Shown one piece after another: positions 43,186-50,632 of a stretch of 64,000 nucleotides of DNA. Below the pieces are notes generated by a model. The model ran no database searches. It saw only the letters and a program-made list of their open reading frames with translations, and was not told where the DNA came from. A program made the position numbers and the translations under genes. Position 1 is the stretch's first letter; each line of letters opens with the position of its first letter. Source of the stretch: Beggiatoa alba B18LD (GTDB taxonomy: Bacteria > Pseudomonadota > Gammaproteobacteria > Beggiatoales > Beggiatoaceae); the NCBI RefSeq assembly GCF_000245015.1, contig NZ_JH600070.1, positions 1 through 64,000 of the forward strand, written 5' to 3'.

Positions 43186-43890
43186 TTACTTTTGTGATTC
43201 TGCTTTGAGTTCTGCTTCAGCATCTTGAAAACGTTCTTTTACTTCTTCAATACCGCCTTGTAGGGTGTTCCAGACTTTTACTAAGGATTTAATCGTATTT
43301 TTTTGTAGCGATTCATTAGTGAGTAAGAATGTTAAGGCTGCTCCTGTAATCGCGCCTTTTAAAAAACGTTCGTCACGGAAATTAAAGAAACTGGCAAATG
43401 TTTGATTATGTTCTCCTGTGCTTGCAGGTGCTGCGATTGGTTGCGCGTAGGGTATGGGATAACCATAGGGGTAATAAGCTTGTGGGTATGGATGTTGAGG
43501 ACTGGCTTGGCTTGCTGTTTGAGGGGCAGTTACTTGATGAGGATAGCAAGCGTATAAATGTGCCGGATAACCCGTAGCGTTGTTAGGGTCATAAACAGGA
43601 GGGTAGCCATAGCCATGATGATGAGCATAATGGGGGTGAGGATATACAGGAGCTGGTGGGGGGGCAGGGGGTAAGAATGCTTGTTGCTGTGGTTGTACAG
43701 GTTGCGCAACGGGTGGGCATTGATAAGGTGAGGTGGCGTAAGGATAAGGTGGCGTTGGCATTTGTCCATAGCCATAAGGTGGTATTGCAGTTTGGGCTTG
43801 GACAGGGGCTTGTTGTGGTGTGACAGGTGGTGGCACTGCACCTGTGTTCATCGTAATTTGTGGATTTGGTGGTGTTTGTTGATTATCCAT
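43186..43890 (-). CDS. Pro/Tyr-rich protein with C-terminal membrane-binding segment
   Basis: The 234-residue protein has a 155-residue low-complexity N-terminal region of proline, tyrosine, histidine and glutamine (PPYGYGQMPTPPYPYATSPY and similar). A short C-terminal domain follows: FLKGAITGAALTFLLTNES, hydrophobic and glycine-containing, then an amphipathic helix (EEVKERFQDAEAELKAE). No signal peptide. The C-terminal part resembles small proteins encoded in P1B-6 ATPase clusters. The disordered region could be an assembly or condensation segment; this is inference. Confidence 0.75.
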   Translation of the reverse strand: MDNQQTPPNPQITMNTGAVPPPVTPQQAPVQAQTAIPPYGYGQMPTPPYPYATSPYQCPPVAQPVQPQQQAFLPPAPPPAPVYPHPHYAHHHGYGYPPVYDPNNATGYPAHLYACYPHQVTAPQTASQASPQHPYPQAYYPYGYPIPYAQPIAAPASTGEHNQTFASFFNFRDERFLKGAITGAALTFLLTNESLQKNTIKSLVKVWNTLQGGIEEVKERFQDAEAELKAESQK

Positions 43891-43948
43891 AATGATGCAC
43901 CTTTGATTGTGAGTAAGATTGGTAGATAACCTAATAGGGTGTTGTGAA

Positions 43949-44272
43949 TTAGGAATTATCTTGATTTAAGGTATATATCAGCGCAGTACCCGCTACAAAC
44001 ATGGTTGCAACGGTTGCAAGGTTAGAATGATTCGGGCTGATGTTTTGCCCAATGGCAGTAACAACGGCTGTTGCTAAACCTGTTGCAACACCTGCTTTAA
44101 TAATGCTCCCAATAGGATTTGCACGTGCTTCTGGCGTTTTACGTAATTGCGTAGCAGTTGCTGCCGTACTACCTATCATCACGCCTAAGAGTGCGTTATG
44201 TAATAAAGTGGTGGTTTGCGGACTAAGGGGATAGTAATTTGCGGGAACAGGGTAATATAGGGGATGACTCAT
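43949..44272 (-). CDS. Small membrane protein in metal cluster
   Basis: The 107-residue protein has two or three glycine/alanine-rich hydrophobic segments (LLHNALLGVMIGSTAATATQ, AGVATGLATAVVTAIGQ, LATVATMFVAGTALIYTL). An N-terminal proline/tyrosine-rich start (YYPVPANYYPLSP) echoes the next protein in the operon. Its ATG overlaps the stop of the preceding gene by four bases. I do not recognise the family beyond its neighbours. Confidence 0.72.
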   Translation of the reverse strand: MSHPLYYPVPANYYPLSPQTTTLLHNALLGVMIGSTAATATQLRKTPEARANPIGSIIKAGVATGLATAVVTAIGQNISPNHSNLATVATMFVAGTALIYTLNQDNS

Positions 44273-44634
44273 AGTGCTTTATCCTCTGAGGTTGCAGATG
44301 GGAGGGGATGCAGTAAACCGATTTCGACTAATAAGGAGGGGACATCATTGGCAGAGGCTTGTAATAAACGTTCCCACCAAGCTGATTGAATTTGGTAGGG
44401 GTCATAAGTGATAAGCAATGAAGCGGCGGGTTTATTAATCCGTAGCTCAATAATTCCCGGTAAAGTTGCTAACTTTGCTTTAAACAAACTATCAGAAATA
44501 TGCGGTAATACAGTCAAGAGACTGGGTAGTAGCCGTAAGCGTAACCGCCCTTGAACATGGTGAACGATTTGTAAGTGCGGTAAAACAATCGGTAACCATT
44601 GCCAGTCTGGTGGCTGTATTGGTTGAGACATCAT
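44269..44634 (-). CDS. Cysteine-free HMA-like protein with GRLR motif
   Basis: The 121-residue protein carries HHVQGRLRLRLLPSL near residues 25-40, followed by an HMA-like ferredoxin fold pattern (LPGIIELRINKPAASLLITY). The metal-binding CxxC of ordinary HMA domains is absent. The same h-x-GRLR pattern is in the gene before it and at the start of the ATPase, so the three share a domain. Stop and start overlap (ATGA) with the next gene. It is cytoplasmic by prediction. Confidence 0.75.
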   Translation of the reverse strand: MMSQPIQPPDWQWLPIVLPHLQIVHHVQGRLRLRLLPSLLTVLPHISDSLFKAKLATLPGIIELRINKPAASLLITYDPYQIQSAWWERLLQASANDVPSLLVEIGLLHPLPSATSEDKAL

Positions 44635-44666
44635 TAGAAATATAAACCCTCATTTATTGTTTATTT

Positions 44667-45032
44667 TTAGAGGAACGCTTTTGCCAAAGAAAGCATAGAG
44701 GTTTCAAGGCTTTTCTTTACAACAGCACTGAATAAGGCATTACCCAATAAAGCCCCTGTGTGGTTGACTGCACTCCGTTGTGACATTGCGGTAGTCAGCC
44801 CACTTTCTAAACAGCCAACTTTATGAAGCTGATATAAAATATCATCGCCTGTTAAACAGGTTACGTCGTAATGGACTAACAAACTGCCCGTTTTAGGGTT
44901 GATTTGACAGCTTTCTACGCCTTTAAGTTGTAACAATAACTCGGATAGTTCCGTAGATTGACAAGTTGCATGTCGTAACCTATCTGTCCGTACCCGTAGC
45001 CGTCCCGGTATGTGGTGAATATAAGCACCCAT
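44667..45032 (-). CDS. HMA-like protein with PGRLR motif, first gene of minus-strand cluster
   Basis: The 121-residue protein begins with AYIHHIPGRLRVRTDRL, then an HMA-like pattern (LKGVESCQINPKTGSLLVHY), and a C-terminal tail with a weak hydrophobic part (GALLGNALFSAVVKKSLE). ATG 45032 follows GGAGG at six bases; an upstream frame to 45065 lacks this. It leads a five-gene minus-strand transcript that diverges from feoA, with a Fur-box-like site between. Its domain also occurs in P1B-6-ATPase clusters. Confidence 0.78.
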   Translation of the reverse strand: MGAYIHHIPGRLRVRTDRLRHATCQSTELSELLLQLKGVESCQINPKTGSLLVHYDVTCLTGDDILYQLHKVGCLESGLTTAMSQRSAVNHTGALLGNALFSAVVKKSLETSMLSLAKAFL

Positions 45033-45121
45033 GATGAGCCTCCGCATGAAGTAAAGAACACACACAAAAAATCATTGTTCTTTCAGTATGAATTAGATTC
45101 TAAATGTGTTTATTTGCAAAT

Positions 45122-45140
45122 GCAAGTGAGAATCATTATT
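45122..45140. promoter_or_regulatory. Fur-box-like site between the two iron operons
   Basis: GCAAGTGAGAATCATTATT matches 14 of 19 positions of the Fur consensus GATAATGATAATCATTATC by direct comparison. It lies in the 153-base divergent interval, 46 bases before feoA and about 90 bases before the HMA-like gene, so one site could control both directions. That fits iron repression. Confidence 0.65.
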
Positions 45141-45185
45141 ATTAAAATAGTAAGTACACTTAAATTTTTTAAGGTAAAACACATC

Positions 45186-45458
45186 ATGTTAATGAACACA
45201 CAGATGCAATCACGGAGTTATCCCTTAAACCTTGCAACTGAAAATGAGTTGTTAAGCGTTATGGGTATAAAAGCAGATAAGCAGATACAAGCCCGTTTAG
45301 CCGCAATGGGAATTGTGGAAGGGGCTATTTTGCAAGTCGTTAATCGCCAAGCAGCAAATGGCGGTTTAGTGGTACGGTGCGGCGAAACGCGCTGGGCACT
45401 GGATAAAAGTGTGTCCTATCGGATTTTTGTAATCCCTGCAACACGAGAAGAAAATTAG
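45186..45458 (+). CDS. feoA: FeoA-domain protein (first copy)
   Basis: The 90-residue SH3-like FeoA protein (QARLAAMGIVEGAILQVVNR; then GGLVVRCGETRWALDKSV) is thought to help FeoB at the inner membrane. ATG 45186, or ATG 45192, is preferred; the longer frame from 45012 runs through the promoter and Fur box. It lies 13 bases before a second FeoA gene. Confidence 0.88.
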   Translation: MLMNTQMQSRSYPLNLATENELLSVMGIKADKQIQARLAAMGIVEGAILQVVNRQAANGGLVVRCGETRWALDKSVSYRIFVIPATREEN

Positions 45459-45471
45459 GAGTTACAACAGC

Positions 45472-45711
45472 ATGATGCGTTTGAATGAATTACAAATCGG
45501 TCAAGATGGAATTGTGAAAGGGTTTGATAAAAGCCAACCTGGTTATCGACAAAAATTATTAGCCATGGGTCTAACACCTGGAACATTGTTCACAGTGACT
45601 CGTTACGCCCCCATTGGCGACCCGATAGAGATTCGAGTACGCGGGTTTGCGTTGAGCTTACGTAAAGATGAAGCAAATGTCATTTTAGTTGAGAGGGGGC
45701 ATAATGGCTGA
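45472..45711 (+). CDS. feoA: FeoA-domain protein (second copy)
   Basis: The 79-residue FeoA has the typical PGYRQKLLAMGLTPGTLFTV and VRGFALSLRKDEA motifs. AGGAG precedes its ATG. The stop overlaps the feoB start by eight bases, so this copy is coupled to feoB. Two FeoA genes in one operon are known in other bacteria. Both are short single-domain versions and are clearly divergent from each other. Confidence 0.92.
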   Translation: MMRLNELQIGQDGIVKGFDKSQPGYRQKLLAMGLTPGTLFTVTRYAPIGDPIEIRVRGFALSLRKDEANVILVERGHNG

Positions 45712-48025
45712 ATGGACAGTGGGCGTTATTGGTAATCCAAACTGTGGAAAAACCACCCTTTTTAATGCATTAACAGGGTCAAAACAACGAGTTGGTAACT
45801 GGCCGGGAGTCACCGTAGAACGGAAAACAGGCTATTATCAGTATGCAGAACAAAATATTGAATTAGTTGACTTACCGGGTATTTATTCTATCGATACAAC
45901 ACCAGGACATACTTCTTTAGATGAAGCAGTTGCCCAAGAATACGCACTCTCAGGCGAAGCTGATTTAATCATCAATATTCTGGATGCCTCTAATTTAGAA
46001 CGTAATTTATACCTAACAACACAACTGTTAGAGATGCAAGTCCCTTTATTAGTTGTGCTGAATATGATGGATATGTTGGCAGAGCGGGGCACTGAAATTG
46101 ATTTAGACAAATTATCTGAACAGTTAGGCGTTCCCGTAATTCCCGTTACGGCTTCTAAAAATCAAGGGTTAGACTTACTCAAGCAACAAATTAATGAATA
46201 TTGTGCACGCAAACAACTGCCTAAGAATCAACCCAGTTATCCGTCTGTTTTAGAAACAGCCTTACAAACGATTATCCCCCAAGTCAAGGAAATACTTCCC
46301 GCAGAGCATCAACCTTATCACCATTGGTTTAGTTTAAAACTCTTAGAAAATCTTGAAACCATTAGCCAGCCATTACCCGCAACACTCAGACAGTTAATTG
46401 AAGAACAACAAATCTTAGTACGTGAAAACTTAGACGAAGATATCGATATTATTATCGCAGATGCTCGCTATAGTTTTATCAATACAGTCAATGAAGTAGC
46501 TGTAAAAAAAACGCATCAAGTAACCCGCTCACTCTCTGACAAAATTGACAGTGTGGTGCTCAATCGAGTTTTAGGAATCCCCATTTTTTTAGGGATTATG
46601 TACCTCATGTTTTTATTTACCGTCAATATCGGCGGTGCATTTATTGACTTCTTCGATATCTTATTCGGGACGGTTTTCGTCGACGGCTTCAGTCATTTAC
46701 TCAGTCATTATGGCGTTACAGATTGGATTGTTACCTTAATCGCTAATGGTATCGGCGGTGGCGTGCAAGTTGTTGCAACCTTTATTCCTGTGATTGCCTT
46801 CCTTTTTCTCTTTCTCTCTATTCTTGAAGATTCTGGCTACATGGCACGTGCGGCGTTTGTCATGGATAGATTTATGCGCTTTATTGGCTTACCTGGTAAA
46901 TCTTTCGTGCCAATGATTGTTGGTTTTGGCTGTAACGTCCCCGCCATCATGGCATCCCGTACCTTAGAACACCGACGCGACCGCTACTTAACCATCCTAA
47001 TGAACCCCTTCATGTCTTGTGGCGCACGCTTACCTGTTTATGCCCTATTTGCCGCTGCTTTTTTTCCTGTGGGAGGACAAAACGTTGTTTTTAGTCTTTA
47101 TTTAATCGGCATTCTCGTTGCGGTGCTGACAGGATTACTCATGAAGCACACCCTATTTAAAGGTGAAGCGGGTTATTTCGTCATGGAATTACCCCCTTAC
47201 CATCTACCAACCTTAAAAAATATTTTCCTGCATACATGGGAACGTTTAAAAGGCTTTGTGGTACGGGCGGGGCGCGTTATTGTGCCTATGGTTATCGTCA
47301 TTAATTTTTTAAATTCATGGGGACTTGATGGCTCATTTGGCAAAGATAACACCAATCAATCTGTCCTCAGCGAAATTGGACGCACACTAACCCCAGCCTT
47401 TAAACCGATGGGTATTCAAGAAGATAACTGGCCAGCTGTCGTCGGTATCTTTACAGGCGTTTTAGCAAAAGAAGTGGTTGTCGGCACATTAGATGCGATT
47501 TATAGCCAACAAGCGCAACAATCCGCCAGTACAGACGCGACCGAAGATAATTTTAATTTATGGGAAGGCGTACAAAGTGCGTTTGCCAGCGTACCTGAAA
47601 ACTTAACCGCTGTTTTTAGCAACCTACTTGACCCGCTAGGCTTTCAATCCGCAGAACAAGATAGCCAAGAAACCAATGGCAACACCTTTACCGAAATGCA
47701 TCACCATTTTGATGGACAAATTGGGGCTTATGCATTCTTACTTTTTATTCTGATGTATTTCCCTTGCACAGCCGCAACGGCAACCATTTATCGTGAAACC
47801 AGTGCAGGCTATGCCGCATTTGTAGCGACATGGACAACCAGTGTTGCCTACTTCTCGGCAACCTTGTTTTATCAAGTTGCAACCTTCGCCGCCCACCCCT
47901 TACAAAGCATTTTATGGGTTGGCATTCTCTGCAGTTTATTAACGGTTGTTATTTTTGCTTTCTATTTGCTCGGACAAAAACGTGAGCAAGCATTAACGCT
48001 GACGAGAGCAGAACAAACCGTATAA
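45704..48025 (+). CDS. feoB: Ferrous iron transporter FeoB
   Basis: The 773-residue protein starts with a GTPase domain (GNPNCGKTTLFNALTG; DLPGIYS; NMMD), then a helical linker and the transmembrane part with the Gate motifs (FVPMIVGFGCNVPAIMASRT and YFPCTAAT near the end). It imports Fe(II) across the inner membrane. ATG 45704 follows GAGAGGGGG. The order feoA-feoA-feoB, with a FeoC gene further on, indicates a complete Feo system. Confidence 0.97.
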   Translation: MAEWTVGVIGNPNCGKTTLFNALTGSKQRVGNWPGVTVERKTGYYQYAEQNIELVDLPGIYSIDTTPGHTSLDEAVAQEYALSGEADLIINILDASNLERNLYLTTQLLEMQVPLLVVLNMMDMLAERGTEIDLDKLSEQLGVPVIPVTASKNQGLDLLKQQINEYCARKQLPKNQPSYPSVLETALQTIIPQVKEILPAEHQPYHHWFSLKLLENLETISQPLPATLRQLIEEQQILVRENLDEDIDIIIADARYSFINTVNEVAVKKTHQVTRSLSDKIDSVVLNRVLGIPIFLGIMYLMFLFTVNIGGAFIDFFDILFGTVFVDGFSHLLSHYGVTDWIVTLIANGIGGGVQVVATFIPVIAFLFLFLSILEDSGYMARAAFVMDRFMRFIGLPGKSFVPMIVGFGCNVPAIMASRTLEHRRDRYLTILMNPFMSCGARLPVYALFAAAFFPVGGQNVVFSLYLIGILVAVLTGLLMKHTLFKGEAGYFVMELPPYHLPTLKNIFLHTWERLKGFVVRAGRVIVPMVIVINFLNSWGLDGSFGKDNTNQSVLSEIGRTLTPAFKPMGIQEDNWPAVVGIFTGVLAKEVVVGTLDAIYSQQAQQSASTDATEDNFNLWEGVQSAFASVPENLTAVFSNLLDPLGFQSAEQDSQETNGNTFTEMHHHFDGQIGAYAFLLFILMYFPCTAATATIYRETSAGYAAFVATWTTSVAYFSATLFYQVATFAAHPLQSILWVGILCSLLTVVIFAFYLLGQKREQALTLTRAEQTV

Positions 48026-48052
48026 CTATCTCAACAACGGGAGTACTCAATC

Positions 48053-50032
48053 ATGTTGTATAACATTCATCATGTGATAGAAAACGCTCTCATCGTTTCC
48101 ATATTTAAGCGTTTAGGCTTATGGTTATCGTTGATAGTCATGTTATCCACCGTGTTTGGGTACGCCCGTATTGCGAATAATATTCGCGAACGCAGTTTGC
48201 AACATCTACAACACTACACCCAGCAACAAGTACAACTGCAAGAACAATCACTTGCTGAATTAATGTCCTATTTACGTATCACCCAACAACGTTTAAGCCA
48301 CGATTTAACCTTACCATTAGATATCAATTACTTTTGCCAATACTTGAATACAAATATTCCTGTACAAGCCCAACAACAGCCATTAATGGGCATTTATCTT
48401 TATACTGCCCAACAAACACAAACCTTATTTTGGCAACCACAAGGCACTTGCCAATTACGCCCATTACCTGCCCATTTACAAGCCATTAGCATTCAATCTG
48501 AACCTATTTCATGGCAACTTTTAAATAAAAAAGAAATTGCTGCTATTTTACCGATAGAAAATCCGCATCATCCTTTTACACTGATTGCGACTTTAGATGT
48601 CCATCACTTATTAATGGCAGACAATCGCTTAAGTCCGTATGAAGTGACACCACAACTGTATAACGCACGCGGTGAACTGCTTGACAGTGAGGCAACGACA
48701 ACAACACGTTGGCACATTAGCCCAAGCATTCAAACAGGTATTTATTGGGATGTTTTACATAAAAATCATGTTGCTGTTGCCTACTTACCGACATTAAATA
48801 GCTATTTAGCATTATCACTGTCTAAAACAGTCGTCGGTACAATGGCGTGGGAAACAGCGCAACTCTTTATTCTCTTTGGCTTACTTATGCTGACGGCTGT
48901 TTTTATCCTATTATATTTCTCCCTCACGCAACAAGTTGCAAAACCCTTGCATCATATGATTTTAGCGATAAAACGCTTAGAACAGCATGATTTTACAATT
49001 CGCTTAAAAATGAAACGTCAAGACGAACTGGGCATGTTAGCAAAATCATTTGACCGCATGGTGCGCCGTCTTGCGACCGATGAACAACAGTTACAAGCCT
49101 ATGCTCGCCAACTGGAATCCGCAAAAGAATCTTTAGAATGCAAAGTGCATGAACGAACACTCGCCTTAGAATCTGCAAACCGCGAAATTCAACAATTAAA
49201 TCACTGCTTACAAGTAGAAAATCAGCGCATGAGTGCAGAATTAGCCGTTACACATCGCTTACAACAAATGGTTTTACCTAAATTACATGAATTAAAAGAC
49301 ATTCACGAATTAGACATTGCCGTATTTATGGAACCTGCGGACGAAGTCGGTGGCGATTATTACGACGTTTTATCACATAACGGCTCTGTCAAAATTGGCA
49401 TTGGCGATGTGACAGGACACGGCTTAGAAAGCGGTGTTTTAATGCTGATGGTACAAACCGCCGTGAGAACCTTACAAGCGAATAATGTCACTGACCCTAC
49501 TCAATTTTTTACCGCATTGAATCATACGATTTACGCGAACATCCAACGCATGAATAGCGATAAAACCCTCACATTATCATTACTGGATTATCAAGATGGC
49601 AATGTCCGTTTAAGTGGGCAACATGAATACGTGTTATGGGTGAATCAAAATGGTCAAGTGGATTTAATTGATACCCAACAACTAGGCTTTATTGTCGGCA
49701 TCGAGCCTGAAATTTCTCAATGGATAAACTTTAAAGAACTTTTTTTGCAGACTGGCGAGGGTTTGGTACTTTATACCGACGGTATTACAGAAGCGACCAA
49801 TCCCAAACGGGAACTATATGGCTTAAAACGCTTGTGCGATGTAGTAAGCCGCCACTGGCATTTAGCAACTGCACAAATTCAACAAGCAGTTATTAATGAT
49901 GTTCGCCAACATATTGGCGTTGGGAGAGCCTTAGACGACATCACGCTTGTTGTTATGAAACGCATACCGCGCCCCTCACGCCTGCCACTTTATACTGAAA
50001 CTGAAGATAACTTATGCGATATTATCGCCTAG
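48053..50032 (+). CDS. Membrane sensor PP2C-type phosphatase (SpoIIE/RsbU-like)
   Basis: The 659-residue protein has an N-terminal membrane helix (LGLWLSLIVMLSTVFGYAR), a periplasmic region of about 230 residues, a second helix (LFILFGLLMLTAVFILLYF), a HAMP domain, a coiled coil (LESAKESLECKVHERTLALE) and a PP2C/SpoIIE domain with VGGDYYDV, IGIGDVTGHGLESG and LVLYTDGITEATNP. It would dephosphorylate a regulator such as an anti-anti-sigma factor. Lying between feoB and feoC it is probably iron-regulated. The target protein is not in the window. Confidence 0.9.
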   Translation: MLYNIHHVIENALIVSIFKRLGLWLSLIVMLSTVFGYARIANNIRERSLQHLQHYTQQQVQLQEQSLAELMSYLRITQQRLSHDLTLPLDINYFCQYLNTNIPVQAQQQPLMGIYLYTAQQTQTLFWQPQGTCQLRPLPAHLQAISIQSEPISWQLLNKKEIAAILPIENPHHPFTLIATLDVHHLLMADNRLSPYEVTPQLYNARGELLDSEATTTTRWHISPSIQTGIYWDVLHKNHVAVAYLPTLNSYLALSLSKTVVGTMAWETAQLFILFGLLMLTAVFILLYFSLTQQVAKPLHHMILAIKRLEQHDFTIRLKMKRQDELGMLAKSFDRMVRRLATDEQQLQAYARQLESAKESLECKVHERTLALESANREIQQLNHCLQVENQRMSAELAVTHRLQQMVLPKLHELKDIHELDIAVFMEPADEVGGDYYDVLSHNGSVKIGIGDVTGHGLESGVLMLMVQTAVRTLQANNVTDPTQFFTALNHTIYANIQRMNSDKTLTLSLLDYQDGNVRLSGQHEYVLWVNQNGQVDLIDTQQLGFIVGIEPEISQWINFKELFLQTGEGLVLYTDGITEATNPKRELYGLKRLCDVVSRHWHLATAQIQQAVINDVRQHIGVGRALDDITLVVMKRIPRPSRLPLYTETEDNLCDIIA

Positions 50033-50040
50033 GGGGTCAA

Positions 50041-50256
50041 ATGACATTAACCACACTAAAAAGTTATTTAATACAGCATCATCAGGCAACATTGATAGAT
50101 TTAGCCCATCATTTCAACCGTGACCCAGAAACCGTTAAAGCAGCTTTAGAACATTGGGTACAAAAAGGAAAAGTGAAACACAATACACTAGAGGCTTGCC
50201 AAAAAAGTTGCTGCAAAAATGCAGGGTTAGATGTATATGAATGGCTGGATGCTTAA
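50041..50256 (+). CDS. feoC: FeoC-like winged-helix protein
   Basis: The 71-residue protein has the FeoC pattern: a small winged helix (LKSYLIQHHQATLIDLAHHF; ALEHWVQKGKVKH) followed by clustered cysteines (CQKSCCKNA). FeoC proteins bind FeoB and may sense iron or oxygen through an Fe-S cluster. ATG 50041 follows AGGGGGTCAA; the frame from 50014 overlaps the phosphatase. It ends the operon just before a repeat. Confidence 0.85.
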   Translation: MTLTTLKSYLIQHHQATLIDLAHHFNRDPETVKAALEHWVQKGKVKHNTLEACQKSCCKNAGLDVYEWLDA

Positions 50257-50261
50257 AGTAT

Positions 50262-50632
50262 GTGAGTTCGGCGAGTTTCTTTTAAAAAGACAACAGCTTG
50301 AATGTTGTAGGGTGGAATAGCGAAGCGTATTCCACCTTGAAATTCTGCAAAAACTGAGCAAAAACAGATTATAAATCGCATGGTGGAATACGCTTCGCTA
50401 TTCCACCCTACATTTTTTAGTTGAAAAATTCTAACAGGTTTTTGCCACTCGCCGAACTCGCGTTATTAAAAAACAGCTTGTCTGAATCAGAACTAACAGG
50501 ATTTAAACCATTTAAACCAATAAATTAATGGGAATCACGCTTTTTAATTCTGCTAATTCTGAAAATTCTGTGAATTCTGATTCAGACAAAAAAAGACCTG
50601 CTAGGTTTTAAAAACCTAACAGGTCTTTTTTA
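50262..50632. repeat. Palindromic repeat copies with nested 31-bp inverted repeat
   Basis: The left end is GTGAGTTCGGCGAGTTTC. At 50306-50412 another element is inserted: a perfect 31-base inverted repeat (50306-50336 and 50382-50412; arms starting TGTAGGGTGGAATAGCGAAG), about 107 bases in all. The first copy then ends with CTCGCCGAACTCGCGTTA near 50465. A second half-copy follows with TTGTCTGAATCAG, CAGAATT-like units and the hairpin at 50595-50625 with a T run. The last 30 bases are the terminator for the minus-strand GAF gene. Confidence 0.82.
50306..50412. mobile_element. MITE-like element with 31-bp perfect inverted repeats
   Basis: The 107-base element has identical inverted 31-base ends (the core reads GGTGGAATAGCGAAGCGTAT on the left). 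No coding capacity. It lies inside a palindromic repeat copy, so it moved in later or formed there by recombination. Sequences of the GGGTGGAATAGCGAAGC type are recalled as common hairpin elements in proteobacteria and cyanobacteria. Confidence 0.65.

Noticed and set aside
43530-43841. His/Leu-rich frame overlapping the Pro/Tyr-rich gene
   Set aside because: It is an alternative frame of a low-complexity region; the other frame has a defined C-terminal domain and correct operon spacing.
45012-45185. Upstream extension of the first feoA frame
   Set aside because: It overlaps the divergent gene and the Fur-box-like site; the inner ATG 45186 fits the FeoA family.
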